A DNA stretch of 64,000 nucleotides from Halarcobacter anaerophilus (GTDB lineage Bacteria; Campylobacterota; Campylobacteria; Campylobacterales; Arcobacteraceae). Below the pieces are notes generated by a model, which did no database searches, was not told where the DNA came from, and worked only from the letters and a program-made list of their open reading frames with translations. This document shows, one piece after another, positions 18,725-26,843 of this stretch (the stretch's first letter is position 1; every line of letters starts with the position of its first letter). The stretch is from assembly GCF_006459125.1 (NCBI RefSeq), contig NZ_CP041070.1, positions 744,001 to 808,000 on the forward strand. Reading direction: 5' to 3'. The position numbers were made by a program, and so were the translations under genes.

Positions 18725-20944
18725 TTATCTACTTATTGCAAAAAGTTTTAATTTTTTGACTGTCTCTAAATCTTTTTCCTCTTTAACTGCCTCTGCACAA
18801 ACTTTTATATTAAGAAGATTTCCTAATTCATTGATTGATTCCACAAATTCGATTTTTGATCTGTCTTTGTTCATATCGCTTGTGTAATCTCTTGCAAGTC
18901 TTATATAGTCGACATTAAATGTTTTTAAGTTTTCAGTTGGAATAAATTTACTTTCAAATCTTTTAATAATAATTTTTGCATTGCTGTTATGAACCGTTTC
19001 ACAGAAGTTTTTAAACAGTTCCATATCTTTTGCCACACTGTAAGCAGAGAGTGAAAATACAAGCTGTTTTGAAATCTCTTTATTTGTATTAATTGTGTTT
19101 TCAAGCCAGCTTATAAAAGTATTGTTGGCAATAGAGTCCATAGACAAATTGATACATATATCGTGTTTTATATTGTTTATTAAAATATAATCAATAATTT
19201 TTGAAATAACGGCTTTATCAAAGTCAATTATTTTCTCATATTTTTCGGCAATTGAGATAAATGAACCTATTGGAATAGGATTATTCTCTTTATCTTTTGC
19301 ATTTGTGAATGCCTCTTGCATAATAAGATTCTCTTCATCTTTTAACATATATGTATTATTGATAAAATCAACAATAAAATGATTATTATCTATTATTTCG
19401 GTAATTAAATCTCTCCAAGCATTCATATCTCTTGATAAATCATTCTTATCTCTTATAAAATACTCATTTGGACCTATTAATTTAGCTTTTTCATAAGCTT
19501 CATTTGCCGCTTGTCTCATCTCATCCAAAGTTCCAAGTTCATTAAAAGGAGTACCTCCTATATGGGCTATCTCATTTAACTCAAATTTTTCTGATAAATG
19601 ATTAAACTCTCTTTTTAGTTTAGAAGCTATTACTCTTGCACAATCATAATTACATCTTTTAGCAACAACTAAAAATTCCGAACCGAAAATTCTATATGCT
19701 TTTATTTCAACATCCTCTTCTTCAATAGTTACGTTTTTTAGTTTCTCTGCAAAGTTTATAATATAATCGTCTATTTCAGTATCCGTATGTGTTTTTACGT
19801 AGCCTGATAAATTATCGATTCTAATATCAAAAATATATCCTGTCTCTTTTTTTATAAACATCTGTTTTATATCGGTTCCTAAAGTCTGTTTTAGACTAAG
19901 TCCGGTAAGTTCGTCTTCTGATAATTTTTTTGAAAGATTTGCAAGATTGTTTGTAAGTTTATTTATCATTGCTTCGATTTTTCTTGACATATCGTTCATT
20001 GCAATAGATACATTTTTTATCTCCGTAGTCCAAGGAAGAGGATTAATTACGTCAAATTTACCTTTTGCAATATCTTTTGCCAAACCTTCAATTCTTTTTA
20101 AAGGTCTTAATATAAATTGAACAAAAATTAGAAGCAATACTATAGATACGGCAAAAGCGATTATTGCATAAATAATAGAGTTTCTGGCTTGCTCATAAAG
20201 TTTTGCGTAAGCCTCTCCCGGATTGGGACTTACGTAAATAATAGCGGAAGTATTCCATCCGTCGGATATTTCACTGCGTTTTTCTTCTAAAGTTATGGGG
20301 ATCAATCTTATAAACCATTGAGGAACTGATTCAAATTTAATATTTCTAGTCTCTTTTATAAGAACTTTGTTAATAGTAATGTTTGCGAAAGTATCAACGC
20401 TTTTATCTCCTTTTTGTGCAGTGAAATCAAAAGTTATATTTCCGCCTTTTTTATAAAGCGAACTAGGAACATATCTATATTTCTCATCATTGTCAAAAGG
20501 GTCAGAAACATCAATCTCATCCTCTTCGTCTTCAAGCTTTAACAGCTGTTCATTTAGTTGCTTGTCCGATTCGACTTTTTCCACGTATCCATATTTAGGA
20601 TCAACGGAAATTTTTGTTATTTTCCAATCTTCATCATCTAAATCCGTAGAAGCTTTTATAAGTTCGTTGCTTTTTATAATAAAATCTGCATCTTCTAATC
20701 GTATCTCTTTATAAAATCCGCTGTTGGAAATAGCTTTTATAATTGATTCAATTTCTGCATCTTCTTTATCTTTTATTAGAGGTCTCAAACTCATTCCTAT
20801 GGAAGTTGCCGTATCTTGTGCTTTTGTTGAGGACTCAACCTCTAAATATCCTTTCATATTATTTACACTGATTAAAAAGTTACCGCTAAATATTATAAAA
20901 AATATAAAAGCTATAATTATATAAAGTTGTTTGGATAAAGACAT
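18725..20944 (-). CDS. lapD: LapD-like c-di-GMP receptor with degenerate GGDEF and EAL domains
   Basis: A 739-residue inner-membrane receptor. TM1 is at residues 8-25, then a periplasmic LapD/MoxY-type output domain (about 30-245), TM2 at 252-275, HAMP to about 325, GGDEF-like (about 345-500) and EAL-like (about 525-739). The GGDEF signature reads FGSEF and the EAL signature is lost (QEAFT), so it should bind but not make or cut c-di-GMP. In the Lap system, c-di-GMP-bound LapD holds the protease LapG and so keeps a large adhesin on the surface. The lapG gene lies just upstream (11 bases), which supports this. The C-terminus stops at KLKLFAISR, short of the usual final Q-G-Y-x-F-G segment of EAL domains. 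Confidence 0.85.
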   Translation of the reverse strand: MSLSKQLYIIIAFIFFIIFSGNFLISVNNMKGYLEVESSTKAQDTATSIGMSLRPLIKDKEDAEIESIIKAISNSGFYKEIRLEDADFIIKSNELIKASTDLDDEDWKITKISVDPKYGYVEKVESDKQLNEQLLKLEDEEDEIDVSDPFDNDEKYRYVPSSLYKKGGNITFDFTAQKGDKSVDTFANITINKVLIKETRNIKFESVPQWFIRLIPITLEEKRSEISDGWNTSAIIYVSPNPGEAYAKLYEQARNSIIYAIIAFAVSIVLLLIFVQFILRPLKRIEGLAKDIAKGKFDVINPLPWTTEIKNVSIAMNDMSRKIEAMINKLTNNLANLSKKLSEDELTGLSLKQTLGTDIKQMFIKKETGYIFDIRIDNLSGYVKTHTDTEIDDYIINFAEKLKNVTIEEEDVEIKAYRIFGSEFLVVAKRCNYDCARVIASKLKREFNHLSEKFELNEIAHIGGTPFNELGTLDEMRQAANEAYEKAKLIGPNEYFIRDKNDLSRDMNAWRDLITEIIDNNHFIVDFINNTYMLKDEENLIMQEAFTNAKDKENNPIPIGSFISIAEKYEKIIDFDKAVISKIIDYILINNIKHDICINLSMDSIANNTFISWLENTINTNKEISKQLVFSLSAYSVAKDMELFKNFCETVHNSNAKIIIKRFESKFIPTENLKTFNVDYIRLARDYTSDMNKDRSKIEFVESINELGNLLNIKVCAEAVKEEKDLETVKKLKLFAISR

Positions 20945-20955
20945 ATTTGCTCCTT

Positions 20956-21606
20956 TTAAATTCTACTCATCATTGATTTCCAGTTTCTCAAATTATTTGA
21001 GCCAACTCTAATTGAGGTTCTACCTCTGTTTTTTGCCTGCCACAAGCCTTGGGCATTGAAACTGTAAACAGGTCTTAAATCTTTTCTTGTCGTTGCAAGT
21101 TTAAGTTTCTTGTTTACATTGTCAAGTACAATCGGAGTAGCTCCGGGTTTGTGATAATAAGTCAATACCATGTGGGCCTCTTCATATTTTCTTCCTGCTC
21201 TTAAAAGTTTTACGTAAGTGATTCTTAATTTACTGTCAGGAACCCCTAATTCTCTAAGACTGAAATATTTTGCAATGGCATAATCTTCACAATCTCCGGC
21301 TCCTACACTTAAAAATTCAAAGGGAGTTGCCCAATAATCTTTTTTACGCCAAACAACAATATCTCTTTTATATTTGATTTTATTCCAAAAATCATTTACA
21401 TCTTTTAACTTATGTAAAATATCTTTTGATTTTGAACTTTGCATCACTTTATCCCAAAGCTCAAATCTTTTTCTTGCTTTTTTACCGTATTGTAATGCAA
21501 TTTCTTGGAGTTTTTCTTCTGAAATATTAAAAGTTTTGTTTGCAGGTGTTGTTGTAGTAAAAAGAAGTGAAATTATAAAAAATGATATTAAAAACATTTT
21601 TTTCAT
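20956..21606 (-). CDS. lapG: LapG-like periplasmic cysteine protease
   Basis: A 216-residue transglutaminase-like Cys protease with a signal peptide (MKKMFLISFFIISLLFTTTTPA). The catalytic triad is visible: Cys in SVGAGDCEDYAIAKYFSLRE (near 103), His in EEAHMVLTYY (near 141) and Asp in PIVLDNVNKK (near 157). In known systems LapG cuts a di-Ala site near the N-terminus of a giant RTX-type adhesin, releasing it from the outer membrane when c-di-GMP is low. It precedes lapD by 11 bases. The adhesin and its type I secretion genes are not in this window. A near-identical but Cys-less copy lies directly upstream. Confidence 0.9.
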   Translation of the reverse strand: MKKMFLISFFIISLLFTTTTPANKTFNISEEKLQEIALQYGKKARKRFELWDKVMQSSKSKDILHKLKDVNDFWNKIKYKRDIVVWRKKDYWATPFEFLSVGAGDCEDYAIAKYFSLRELGVPDSKLRITYVKLLRAGRKYEEAHMVLTYYHKPGATPIVLDNVNKKLKLATTRKDLRPVYSFNAQGLWQAKNRGRTSIRVGSNNLRNWKSMMSRI

Positions 21607-21666
21607 ATTTCACTCCTTTTTAAAGTAGATTATAGTCTATTACAGTTTAAGTGCGTTTAAAATAAT

Positions 21667-22293
21667 CTATTCATTGATTTTTTTACTGTTAATTCTTGCC
21701 ATAATATTTTGTTGACTATATTTCTTTGATAAGTTGTTATTTGTGTAAAGAGGTATTAAATCTGTTCTTTTAGTAGCAAGTTTGAGTTTTTTGTTTATAT
21801 TATCTAAGACAATGGCAGTGGCTCCCGGCTTATGGTAATAAGCCAATACTAAATGGGGTTCACGCCTACTCCTGTATCTTTTTTCCGGGTTTGTTAATAT
21901 AACGGAAGTGATTTTTAGTTTACTCCTGGGAATACCTAGTTTTCGAAGGCTGAAATATTTTGCAATGGCATAATCTTCTGAATCTCCTGCTCCAACACTT
22001 AAGAATTCAAGAGGAGTAGTCCAATAATCTTTTTTCTGCCAAACAATAATATCTTCTTGATATTTGATTTTATTCCAAAAATCATTTATATCTTTTAATT
22101 TATGCAAAATATCTTTAGATTTTGCTTCTTGCATTATTTCATTCCAAAGCTCTACTCTTTTTCTAGCTTTTTGTCCATATTTTGATGTGATTTTTTGAAG
22201 TTTTTTCTCTGAGATAATAAAATTATCTTCAGAGAAAAGGTTTTGAGTCAGGAGTAAAACCGTCAAAAAAGTTATTAAAAATAATTTTTTTAT
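21667..22293 (-). CDS. LapG paralog lacking the catalytic Cys, probable pseudoenzyme or decaying copy
   Basis: A tandem duplicate of the neighbouring lapG. Long stretches are the same (SKDILHKLKD, DFWNKIKY, DYAIAKYFSLR, YYHKPGAT), but the catalytic Cys codon TGT is TCA here (GAGDSEDYAIAKY, codon at 21979-21981). The His (EPHLVLAYY) and Asp (IVLDNINKK) remain. The signal peptide reads IKKLFLITFLTVLLL from an ATA codon at 22291-22293, five bases after a good AGGAG; the homologous position in lapG is ATG. A TTG start at 22266 is possible but falls inside the signal peptide and removes its positive end. The last residues, NSKKINE, derive from the end of the MFS gene. It could be a decoy that binds LapD or substrate, or a pseudogene. 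Confidence 0.75.
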   Translation of the reverse strand: MKKLFLITFLTVLLLTQNLFSEDNFIISEKKLQKITSKYGQKARKRVELWNEIMQEAKSKDILHKLKDINDFWNKIKYQEDIIVWQKKDYWTTPLEFLSVGAGDSEDYAIAKYFSLRKLGIPRSKLKITSVILTNPEKRYRSRREPHLVLAYYHKPGATAIVLDNINKKLKLATKRTDLIPLYTNNNLSKKYSQQNIMARINSKKINE

Positions 22294-22329
22294 GAGTACT
22301 CCTGTTTTTTTAATAAGAATTATATTAAA

Positions 22330-23646
22330 TTAAGCTTTAAGCGTATTTAAAATAACCTCTTCATTGATTTTTTCACTGTCATATTTTACGACAATTGTCT
22401 GTTCAGTATCATTTATATACCATTCATCAATTTCCGAAATATCGTTTAACTTATCGCTATTCTCTTTTGAATCTCTGTCAAGAGGTACATATAGAGTTTT
22501 TCTCTTAGAAGGATTTGCCATTGTAAGTATCAAAATAATCCAAATAAGACAGATTACGGCAATTGTTATAACAAGAGCACTTAAAGATACTTTTTGAAAA
22601 AATATACCTCCTAAAAGTCCTCCTATAAAAGTTCCGAAATATCCGCAAGCATTAAATATCCCAAGGACTAAACCTCTTTGGTGAACTTTTGCAAATTTTG
22701 AAGCAAGTGATTGCATAATAGGTTCATGCATATTAAAACCGATAAAGAAGATAACAACTCCGACTACAAAAAAAGCGGCACTTGAACTAAATCCGATAAT
22801 CAAATAAGAAATTGCAAAAAAGATAATTCCCAAAGCCAATATCTCTCTGAATTTTCCTTTTTTCTCTGCAATAATAGCAGCAGGTGCCATTACTAAAAAA
22901 CCGCAAATCATTGAAGGTAAATATACTTTCCATAAATCACCCATTTCCCAATGAAAAGTTTTAATCAAAATAATAGGAATAATCATAAAAGCAAAAGTCA
23001 TTAAACCTTTTTGTAAAAAGTTTGTAATATTCATTTTGATTAGATTTTTATTTGTAATTGCTTGAATAAACTGTTTATCGCTAGGATACGAGTGTATTAT
23101 TTGAGGAGGATTTGGAACAAACTTAATCAAAATAAAGATTGAACCAAAAGCAATAACTGCTGTTAGATAAAAAAGAGATTCAACACCTGCAAAAGTACTG
23201 ATTGTAGGTCCTAAAACCATTGCAGCGGCAAAACTCATTCCTATTGCCATTCCCATAGTTGCCATTGCTTTAGGTCGTTGTTCTTCTTTTACTAAATCAC
23301 TGATTGTTGCAGTTACAACCGCGCCTATTGCACCTGCACCTTGTAAAAATCTTCCTAGCATTAGAAGTAAAATATCATCTGCAATAGCGCAGAAAATTGA
23401 ACCGATACCAAAAAGAATTAAACCTGTAATTATAGTACCTTTCCGTCCTAGTTTATCACTCATTATTCCAAAAGGAACTTGGAAAATCATTTGTGTTAAA
23501 GCGTATCCTCCAACTACGATACCTACTAAAGTGGTATTCGCACCGTGAAGATCTAAAGCATAAACCGATAAAACTGGAAGTACTATAAAAAGTCCGAAAA
23601 ATCTTAAAGCTATAATTGAGCTAAGTGGTAAAATAGATTTAATCAT
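22330..23646 (-). CDS. MFS transporter
   Basis: A 438-residue major facilitator with 12 hydrophobic segments in the first 390 residues. The loop 2-3 signature is GIMSDKLGRKGTI (near 62), and GRFLQGAGAIGAVVTATISDLV (near 98) resembles drug-proton antiporter motif C. A cytoplasmic tail of about 45 residues (from about 393), rich in acidic residues and ending VILNTLKA, follows the last TM and looks like a small folded domain. The fold suggests a drug or metabolite exporter; the substrate is not evident. It is divergent from rdgB. Its 3' end is part of the lapG tandem duplication. Confidence 0.88.
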   Translation of the reverse strand: MIKSILPLSSIIALRFFGLFIVLPVLSVYALDLHGANTTLVGIVVGGYALTQMIFQVPFGIMSDKLGRKGTIITGLILFGIGSIFCAIADDILLLMLGRFLQGAGAIGAVVTATISDLVKEEQRPKAMATMGMAIGMSFAAAMVLGPTISTFAGVESLFYLTAVIAFGSIFILIKFVPNPPQIIHSYPSDKQFIQAITNKNLIKMNITNFLQKGLMTFAFMIIPIILIKTFHWEMGDLWKVYLPSMICGFLVMAPAAIIAEKKGKFREILALGIIFFAISYLIIGFSSSAAFFVVGVVIFFIGFNMHEPIMQSLASKFAKVHQRGLVLGIFNACGYFGTFIGGLLGGIFFQKVSLSALVITIAVICLIWIILILTMANPSKRKTLYVPLDRDSKENSDKLNDISEIDEWYINDTEQTIVVKYDSEKINEEVILNTLKA

Positions 23647-23719
23647 ATATAATCCCGTAAGTTAAATTAGGGAAAAATTATATAGCAATAAAGTTAATAT
23701 TAGAGTTAAAAGGAAAATT

Positions 23720-24310
23720 ATGAAAATAGTTTTAGCTACAGGTAATAAAGGAAAAATAGCTGAGTTTGAAAAATTACTTCCAAATGATGAAGTTGTCTCT
23801 TTTAAAGAGTTAATAGGTGATTATGAAGTTGTAGAAGATAAAGATAGTTTTAAAGGTAATGCAATAAAAAAAGCAAAAGAAATTTACGAAAAAATTGCCG
23901 ATGAAAATATAATCGTAATATCTGATGACAGCGGAATTACTGTTCCTGCAATAAATAATGAACCTGGGGTTTATTCAGCAAGATATTCGGGTGAAAACGC
24001 AACAGATAAACAAAACAATACAAAATTAATCTCAAAATTAAAAGAGAAAAAGTTGGAAAAAACAGAAGCATATTATACGGCTTGTATAGCAATAGTATAT
24101 AAAAATGAAGTTTATACGGTACACGGTTGGATGTACGGAGAAGTTATTCCAAAAGAGCTAGGAGAAGGAGGGTTTGGTTATGATCCGATGTTTATACCAA
24201 GAGGTTTTGATAAAACTTTGGGAGAACTTCCTTATGAAGTAAAAAAAGAGTTTTCTCACAGAAGCAAAGCTTTAAATCTGGCAAAAAAAGTGTTGGATGT
24301 GATTTTATAA
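23720..24310 (+). CDS. rdgB: XTP/dITP diphosphatase (non-canonical purine NTP pyrophosphatase)
   Basis: A 196-residue HAM1/RdgB protein that hydrolyses dITP, ITP and XTP to monophosphates, keeping deaminated purines out of DNA. Marks are the start [16 protein letters not shown] (residues 4-19), the [24 protein letters not shown] core (near 72-95), [11 protein letters not shown] (near 153) and SHRSKAL near the C-terminus. It has a good ribosome site (AAAGGA). The convergent pseudopilin gene ends within its terminator. Confidence 0.96.
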   Translation: MKIVLATGNKGKIAEFEKLLPNDEVVSFKELIGDYEVVEDKDSFKGNAIKKAKEIYEKIADENIIVISDDSGITVPAINNEPGVYSARYSGENATDKQNNTKLISKLKEKKLEKTEAYYTACIAIVYKNEVYTVHGWMYGEVIPKELGEGGFGYDPMFIPRGFDKTLGELPYEVKKEFSHRSKALNLAKKVLDVIL

Positions 24311-24340
24311 AAAGGTTGAGTTTTAAAGCTCAATCTTTTT
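24309..24340. terminator. Bidirectional terminator between rdgB and the pseudopilin operon
   Basis: Arms AAAAAGGTTGAG and CTCAATCTTTTT (12 bp with one G-T pair) around an 8-base loop, T-rich on both strands, overlap the last bases of both convergent genes. Confidence 0.85.
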
Positions 24341-24649
24341 AAAAACTCTTACTTTGTAATCAAGAGCTTTAACACTTAAAAAAGCAGTAAATTTTTCATC
24401 CTCTTTTTTTATTAAAGCTAAGATTTCAAAATTATCGTTTTTTATTTGAATTTTGTCAACCATTTCCAAAGATTCCATACTTTTTATATACTCTTCTAAA
24501 AATCTAAGATGATTTTTTGCCTGAATATAGTTATATTGTTTTAAGATATTTATTGATGTGATATTTTTTGTTTCAAATATTTTTACGGCTAATAAAGAGA
24601 AAAGTAAAATTAAAATCAGCGTTGAAAAAAGGGTAAAAGATTTTTTCAT
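24323..24649 (-). CDS. Small pseudopilin-like protein
   Basis: A 108-residue protein starting MKKSFTLFSTLILILLF, a type IV pilin/pseudopilin-like N-terminal helix. The usual Glu at +5 is Ser here (FTLFS), as in some minor pseudopilins of the tip. The rest has no recognisable fold. The ATG at 24649 overlaps the stop of the previous gene as ATGA, so it is preferred over an in-frame TTG at 24664. It is the last gene of the proC-pseudopilin operon. Confidence 0.7.
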   Translation of the reverse strand: MKKSFTLFSTLILILLFSLLAVKIFETKNITSINILKQYNYIQAKNHLRFLEEYIKSMESLEMVDKIQIKNDNFEILALIKKEDEKFTAFLSVKALDYKVRVFKKIEL

Positions 24650-24996
24650 AATCCAAATTCCCAATTTTGTTTTATTTTTTTATCTAAAGTAATGTTAATA
24701 TTTAGGTATTTTGGCTCTTTTTTCATACTAAAAGAAGTTACATCTTTAAGTAAAATATTTTCATTTATATATAAAGTTTGGTTTTCATATCTTAATTTAT
24801 TGATTATTTCAGGTAGATTTTTTTCTATAATTATTTTAGTCGAGTTTAAATCCAGTTTTAATATTGCAAGCTTTTCATTCTCTTTTTGTGTAAATAAGAA
24901 CTCTTTTGTAAGCATAGAGGTGGAGATTAAAACTATAGAAGAGATAAAAATTACTAAAATCAACTCAAATAAAGAGAAAGCTTTAATTAATCTCAT
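24646..24996 (-). CDS. Prepilin-type pseudopilin
   Basis: A 116-residue protein with a prepilin start MRLIKAFSLFELILVIFISS: basic leader, cleavage before Phe, Glu at +5 and a hydrophobic helix. The short globular part may form a minor pseudopilin of a type II secretion or transformation pilus. It overlaps the preceding gene by 14 bases and the following gene by four, so the genes are translationally coupled. Confidence 0.78.
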   Translation of the reverse strand: MRLIKAFSLFELILVIFISSIVLISTSMLTKEFLFTQKENEKLAILKLDLNSTKIIIEKNLPEIINKLRYENQTLYINENILLKDVTSFSMKKEPKYLNINITLDKKIKQNWEFGL

Positions 24997-25279
24997 ATTT
25001 TATCAACTTTGTTTTTTCATCTTTGTATTTTATCTCTTTTACTGAAATTTCTTTTATTTGGGTTTCATTTATAAAAACTTGAATATCTTTTGAGGAGTTT
25101 GTAAAGTTATGTGTATAGTTTTTTTTATTAAATGAGTTTTCTATTTTGTTTAAAGAGTTAAACTCTTCATCAAAATTGTCATAGTAGGAGTATTTTATAA
25201 ATCCTACTACAACAAGACTTAGCAAAACAATACTAAGCAGAGTTTCAAAAAGAGTAAAGCTACTTTTTACCAATTTCAA
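24983..25279 (-). CDS. Prepilin-type pseudopilin
   Basis: A 98-residue protein starting MKLVKSSFTLFETLLSIVLLS, with the prepilin peptidase motif (Phe +1, Glu +5) and a single N-terminal helix. It overlaps the end of proC by 20 bases. Three such genes in a row suggest a set of minor pilins that assemble together. The main pilin and the secretion machinery are not in the window. Confidence 0.78.
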   Translation of the reverse strand: MKLVKSSFTLFETLLSIVLLSLVVVGFIKYSYYDNFDEEFNSLNKIENSFNKKNYTHNFTNSSKDIQVFINETQIKEISVKEIKYKDEKTKLIKYEIN

Positions 25280-26024
25280 CTGCTTTGTTATGGGCAGCTT
25301 CGATAGCTTTTATCATATGGCTTCTTACGGCACCTTCTTCTATTTTTGCAACACCTGCAGCCGTTGTTCCTCCTGGACTCATAACAGAATCTTTGATTAT
25401 TGCGGGGTGATTATTTTCCAAAAGTTTTGCATACCCTTCAAAAAGACCTTGAACTAATTCATTACTTATTTTTCTGTTTAAACCTGCTTTTACGGCTCCA
25501 TCACTTAAAGCCTCTGCAATCAAACATAAAAAAGCAGGACCGCTTCCGGCAACCGCAGTTGCTATATCTAGTTCTTTTTCCGTATCAACCCAAACAGCTT
25601 TTCCAATATACTCAAAAATTTCATGAGCTAATTTTTTTACCTCTTTGTCTCCTGTTAGGGTAGTTGCCGATTTACTGACAGAAGCAGCTACGTTTGGCAT
25701 TACTCTTACATAATATTTTGATTTAATCTGTTTTCTCAAACTCTCCAAAGAGGTACCCGCTAAGATTGAAAACAGGATATTTGCTTCTCCTTCAAGTCTT
25801 GCCGCAACACTTTGCAAAGCATAGGGTTTTACGCAAAAGATTACGTTTTTACCGTTTATATCTTCTGCATCTTCCAACTCTTTAATTTCAATAGCGGGAA
25901 TTAACTCTTTTACTTTTTTTAATTTGTTAATATCTCTTCCTATAATTTCAACTTCAAATTTTTTAATCAATCCTTTAGCCAAGGCTTGAGCCATAAAACC
26001 GTTCCCTATAAGTGTAAGTTTCAT
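25260..26024 (-). CDS. proC: Pyrroline-5-carboxylate reductase
   Basis: A 254-residue NAD(P)H-dependent enzyme for the last step of proline synthesis. The Rossmann start is LIGNGFMAQALAKGL (residues 4-18), with NVIFCVKPYAL (near 54), VRVMPNVAASVSKSATTL (near 106), AVAGSGPAFLCLIAEAL (near 157) and the C-terminal signature VMSPGGTTAAGVAKIEEG (near 213). It starts the operon that continues with three pseudopilin genes; in related genomes this neighbour pair is common, but no functional link is known to me. Confidence 0.95.
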   Translation of the reverse strand: MKLTLIGNGFMAQALAKGLIKKFEVEIIGRDINKLKKVKELIPAIEIKELEDAEDINGKNVIFCVKPYALQSVAARLEGEANILFSILAGTSLESLRKQIKSKYYVRVMPNVAASVSKSATTLTGDKEVKKLAHEIFEYIGKAVWVDTEKELDIATAVAGSGPAFLCLIAEALSDGAVKAGLNRKISNELVQGLFEGYAKLLENNHPAIIKDSVMSPGGTTAAGVAKIEEGAVRSHMIKAIEAAHNKAVEIGKK

Positions 26025-26149
26025 ATATTTCCTCTTATTTTTAATTATTTTTGATATTATAACTAATCTAAAATATTAGGTCAAAAAAAGTAAGAAAATA
26101 GCAAGGTTTTATTAGATAGAATAACTGTTCTAAGATAAAAAAGGACTGA

Positions 26150-26824
26150 TTGATGGGTAATTACGTAAAGTTTAGAAGTCTACTTTTTGCAGTAGCTTTG
26201 GTTTTTGTGTTTTCGGCTTGTTCTCAAAAATCCGAAAAAGTAAAAGAGTTTGATAAACCGGCACTGTATTGGTATAACAAAATGATTAAAGAGATTAGTA
26301 CCGGATATTTGGAAGATGCAGATGACACTTATATCTCTCTTGAGAGTGAACATAGAAATTCACCGCTTCTCTCAACAGCACTTCTTGTTTTGGCAAACGC
26401 TCATATTGATGAAGAAGAGTATGAATTAGCGAATTTTTATTTAGATGAGTATATAAAAAGATATGCCCTTAGTAAAAATATTGATTATGTTAGATATTTG
26501 AAAATTAAAGCAAACTTTCAAGGTTTTGCTTATGATTTAAGAGATCAACAATTAATAGAAGATACTATTGCCCAAATAGAAGAGTTTAGAAAAAGTTTTC
26601 CAAGGTCTCCGTATACACCTTTGGTTAATACAATGAGTGCAAGACTTTATATGGCAAAAGCAAACTTGGATAAAGAGATTGCTGATCTATACAGTAGATT
26701 AGACAAACCCGAAGCAGCAAAATATTATAATGAAAAAGTAAAAAAATCATGGGTTAACCCAAAAGAGATAGAACCTGTTGAGGTTCCTTTTTATAGATAC
26801 CCGTTTGAAAGAAATCTTTTTTAA
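26150..26824 (+). CDS. bamD: Outer membrane assembly lipoprotein BamD
   Basis: A 224-residue lipoprotein with signal and lipobox (VFVFSACSQKS; acylated Cys near 24) and tetratricopeptide-like helical repeats (ALYWYNKMIKEI, TALLVLANAHIDEEEYELANFYLDEYIKRY). BamD is the essential lipoprotein of the BAM complex that inserts beta barrels into the outer membrane. The lipobox, size and TPR pattern match. It is followed 19 bases later by lon, the arrangement seen in Campylobacterota. Confidence 0.9.
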   Translation: MMGNYVKFRSLLFAVALVFVFSACSQKSEKVKEFDKPALYWYNKMIKEISTGYLEDADDTYISLESEHRNSPLLSTALLVLANAHIDEEEYELANFYLDEYIKRYALSKNIDYVRYLKIKANFQGFAYDLRDQQLIEDTIAQIEEFRKSFPRSPYTPLVNTMSARLYMAKANLDKEIADLYSRLDKPEAAKYYNEKVKKSWVNPKEIEPVEVPFYRYPFERNLF

Positions 26825-26843
26825 ATAAAAATTAGGAGTTTAG

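Larger units (their letters stand above)
20956..22378 (-). repeat. Tandem duplication of about 690 bases covering lapG, its promoter and the MFS gene tail
   Basis: Two copies offset by 690 bases. The end of the MFS gene (22347-22378) recurs at 21657-21688 with 29 of 32 bases equal, the catalytic codons are 690 apart, and the promoter plus ribosome-site regions of the two lapG copies align (a TATAAT occurs before each). The unit was MFS 3' end, promoter, lapG; the copies have since diverged. Confidence 0.85.
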
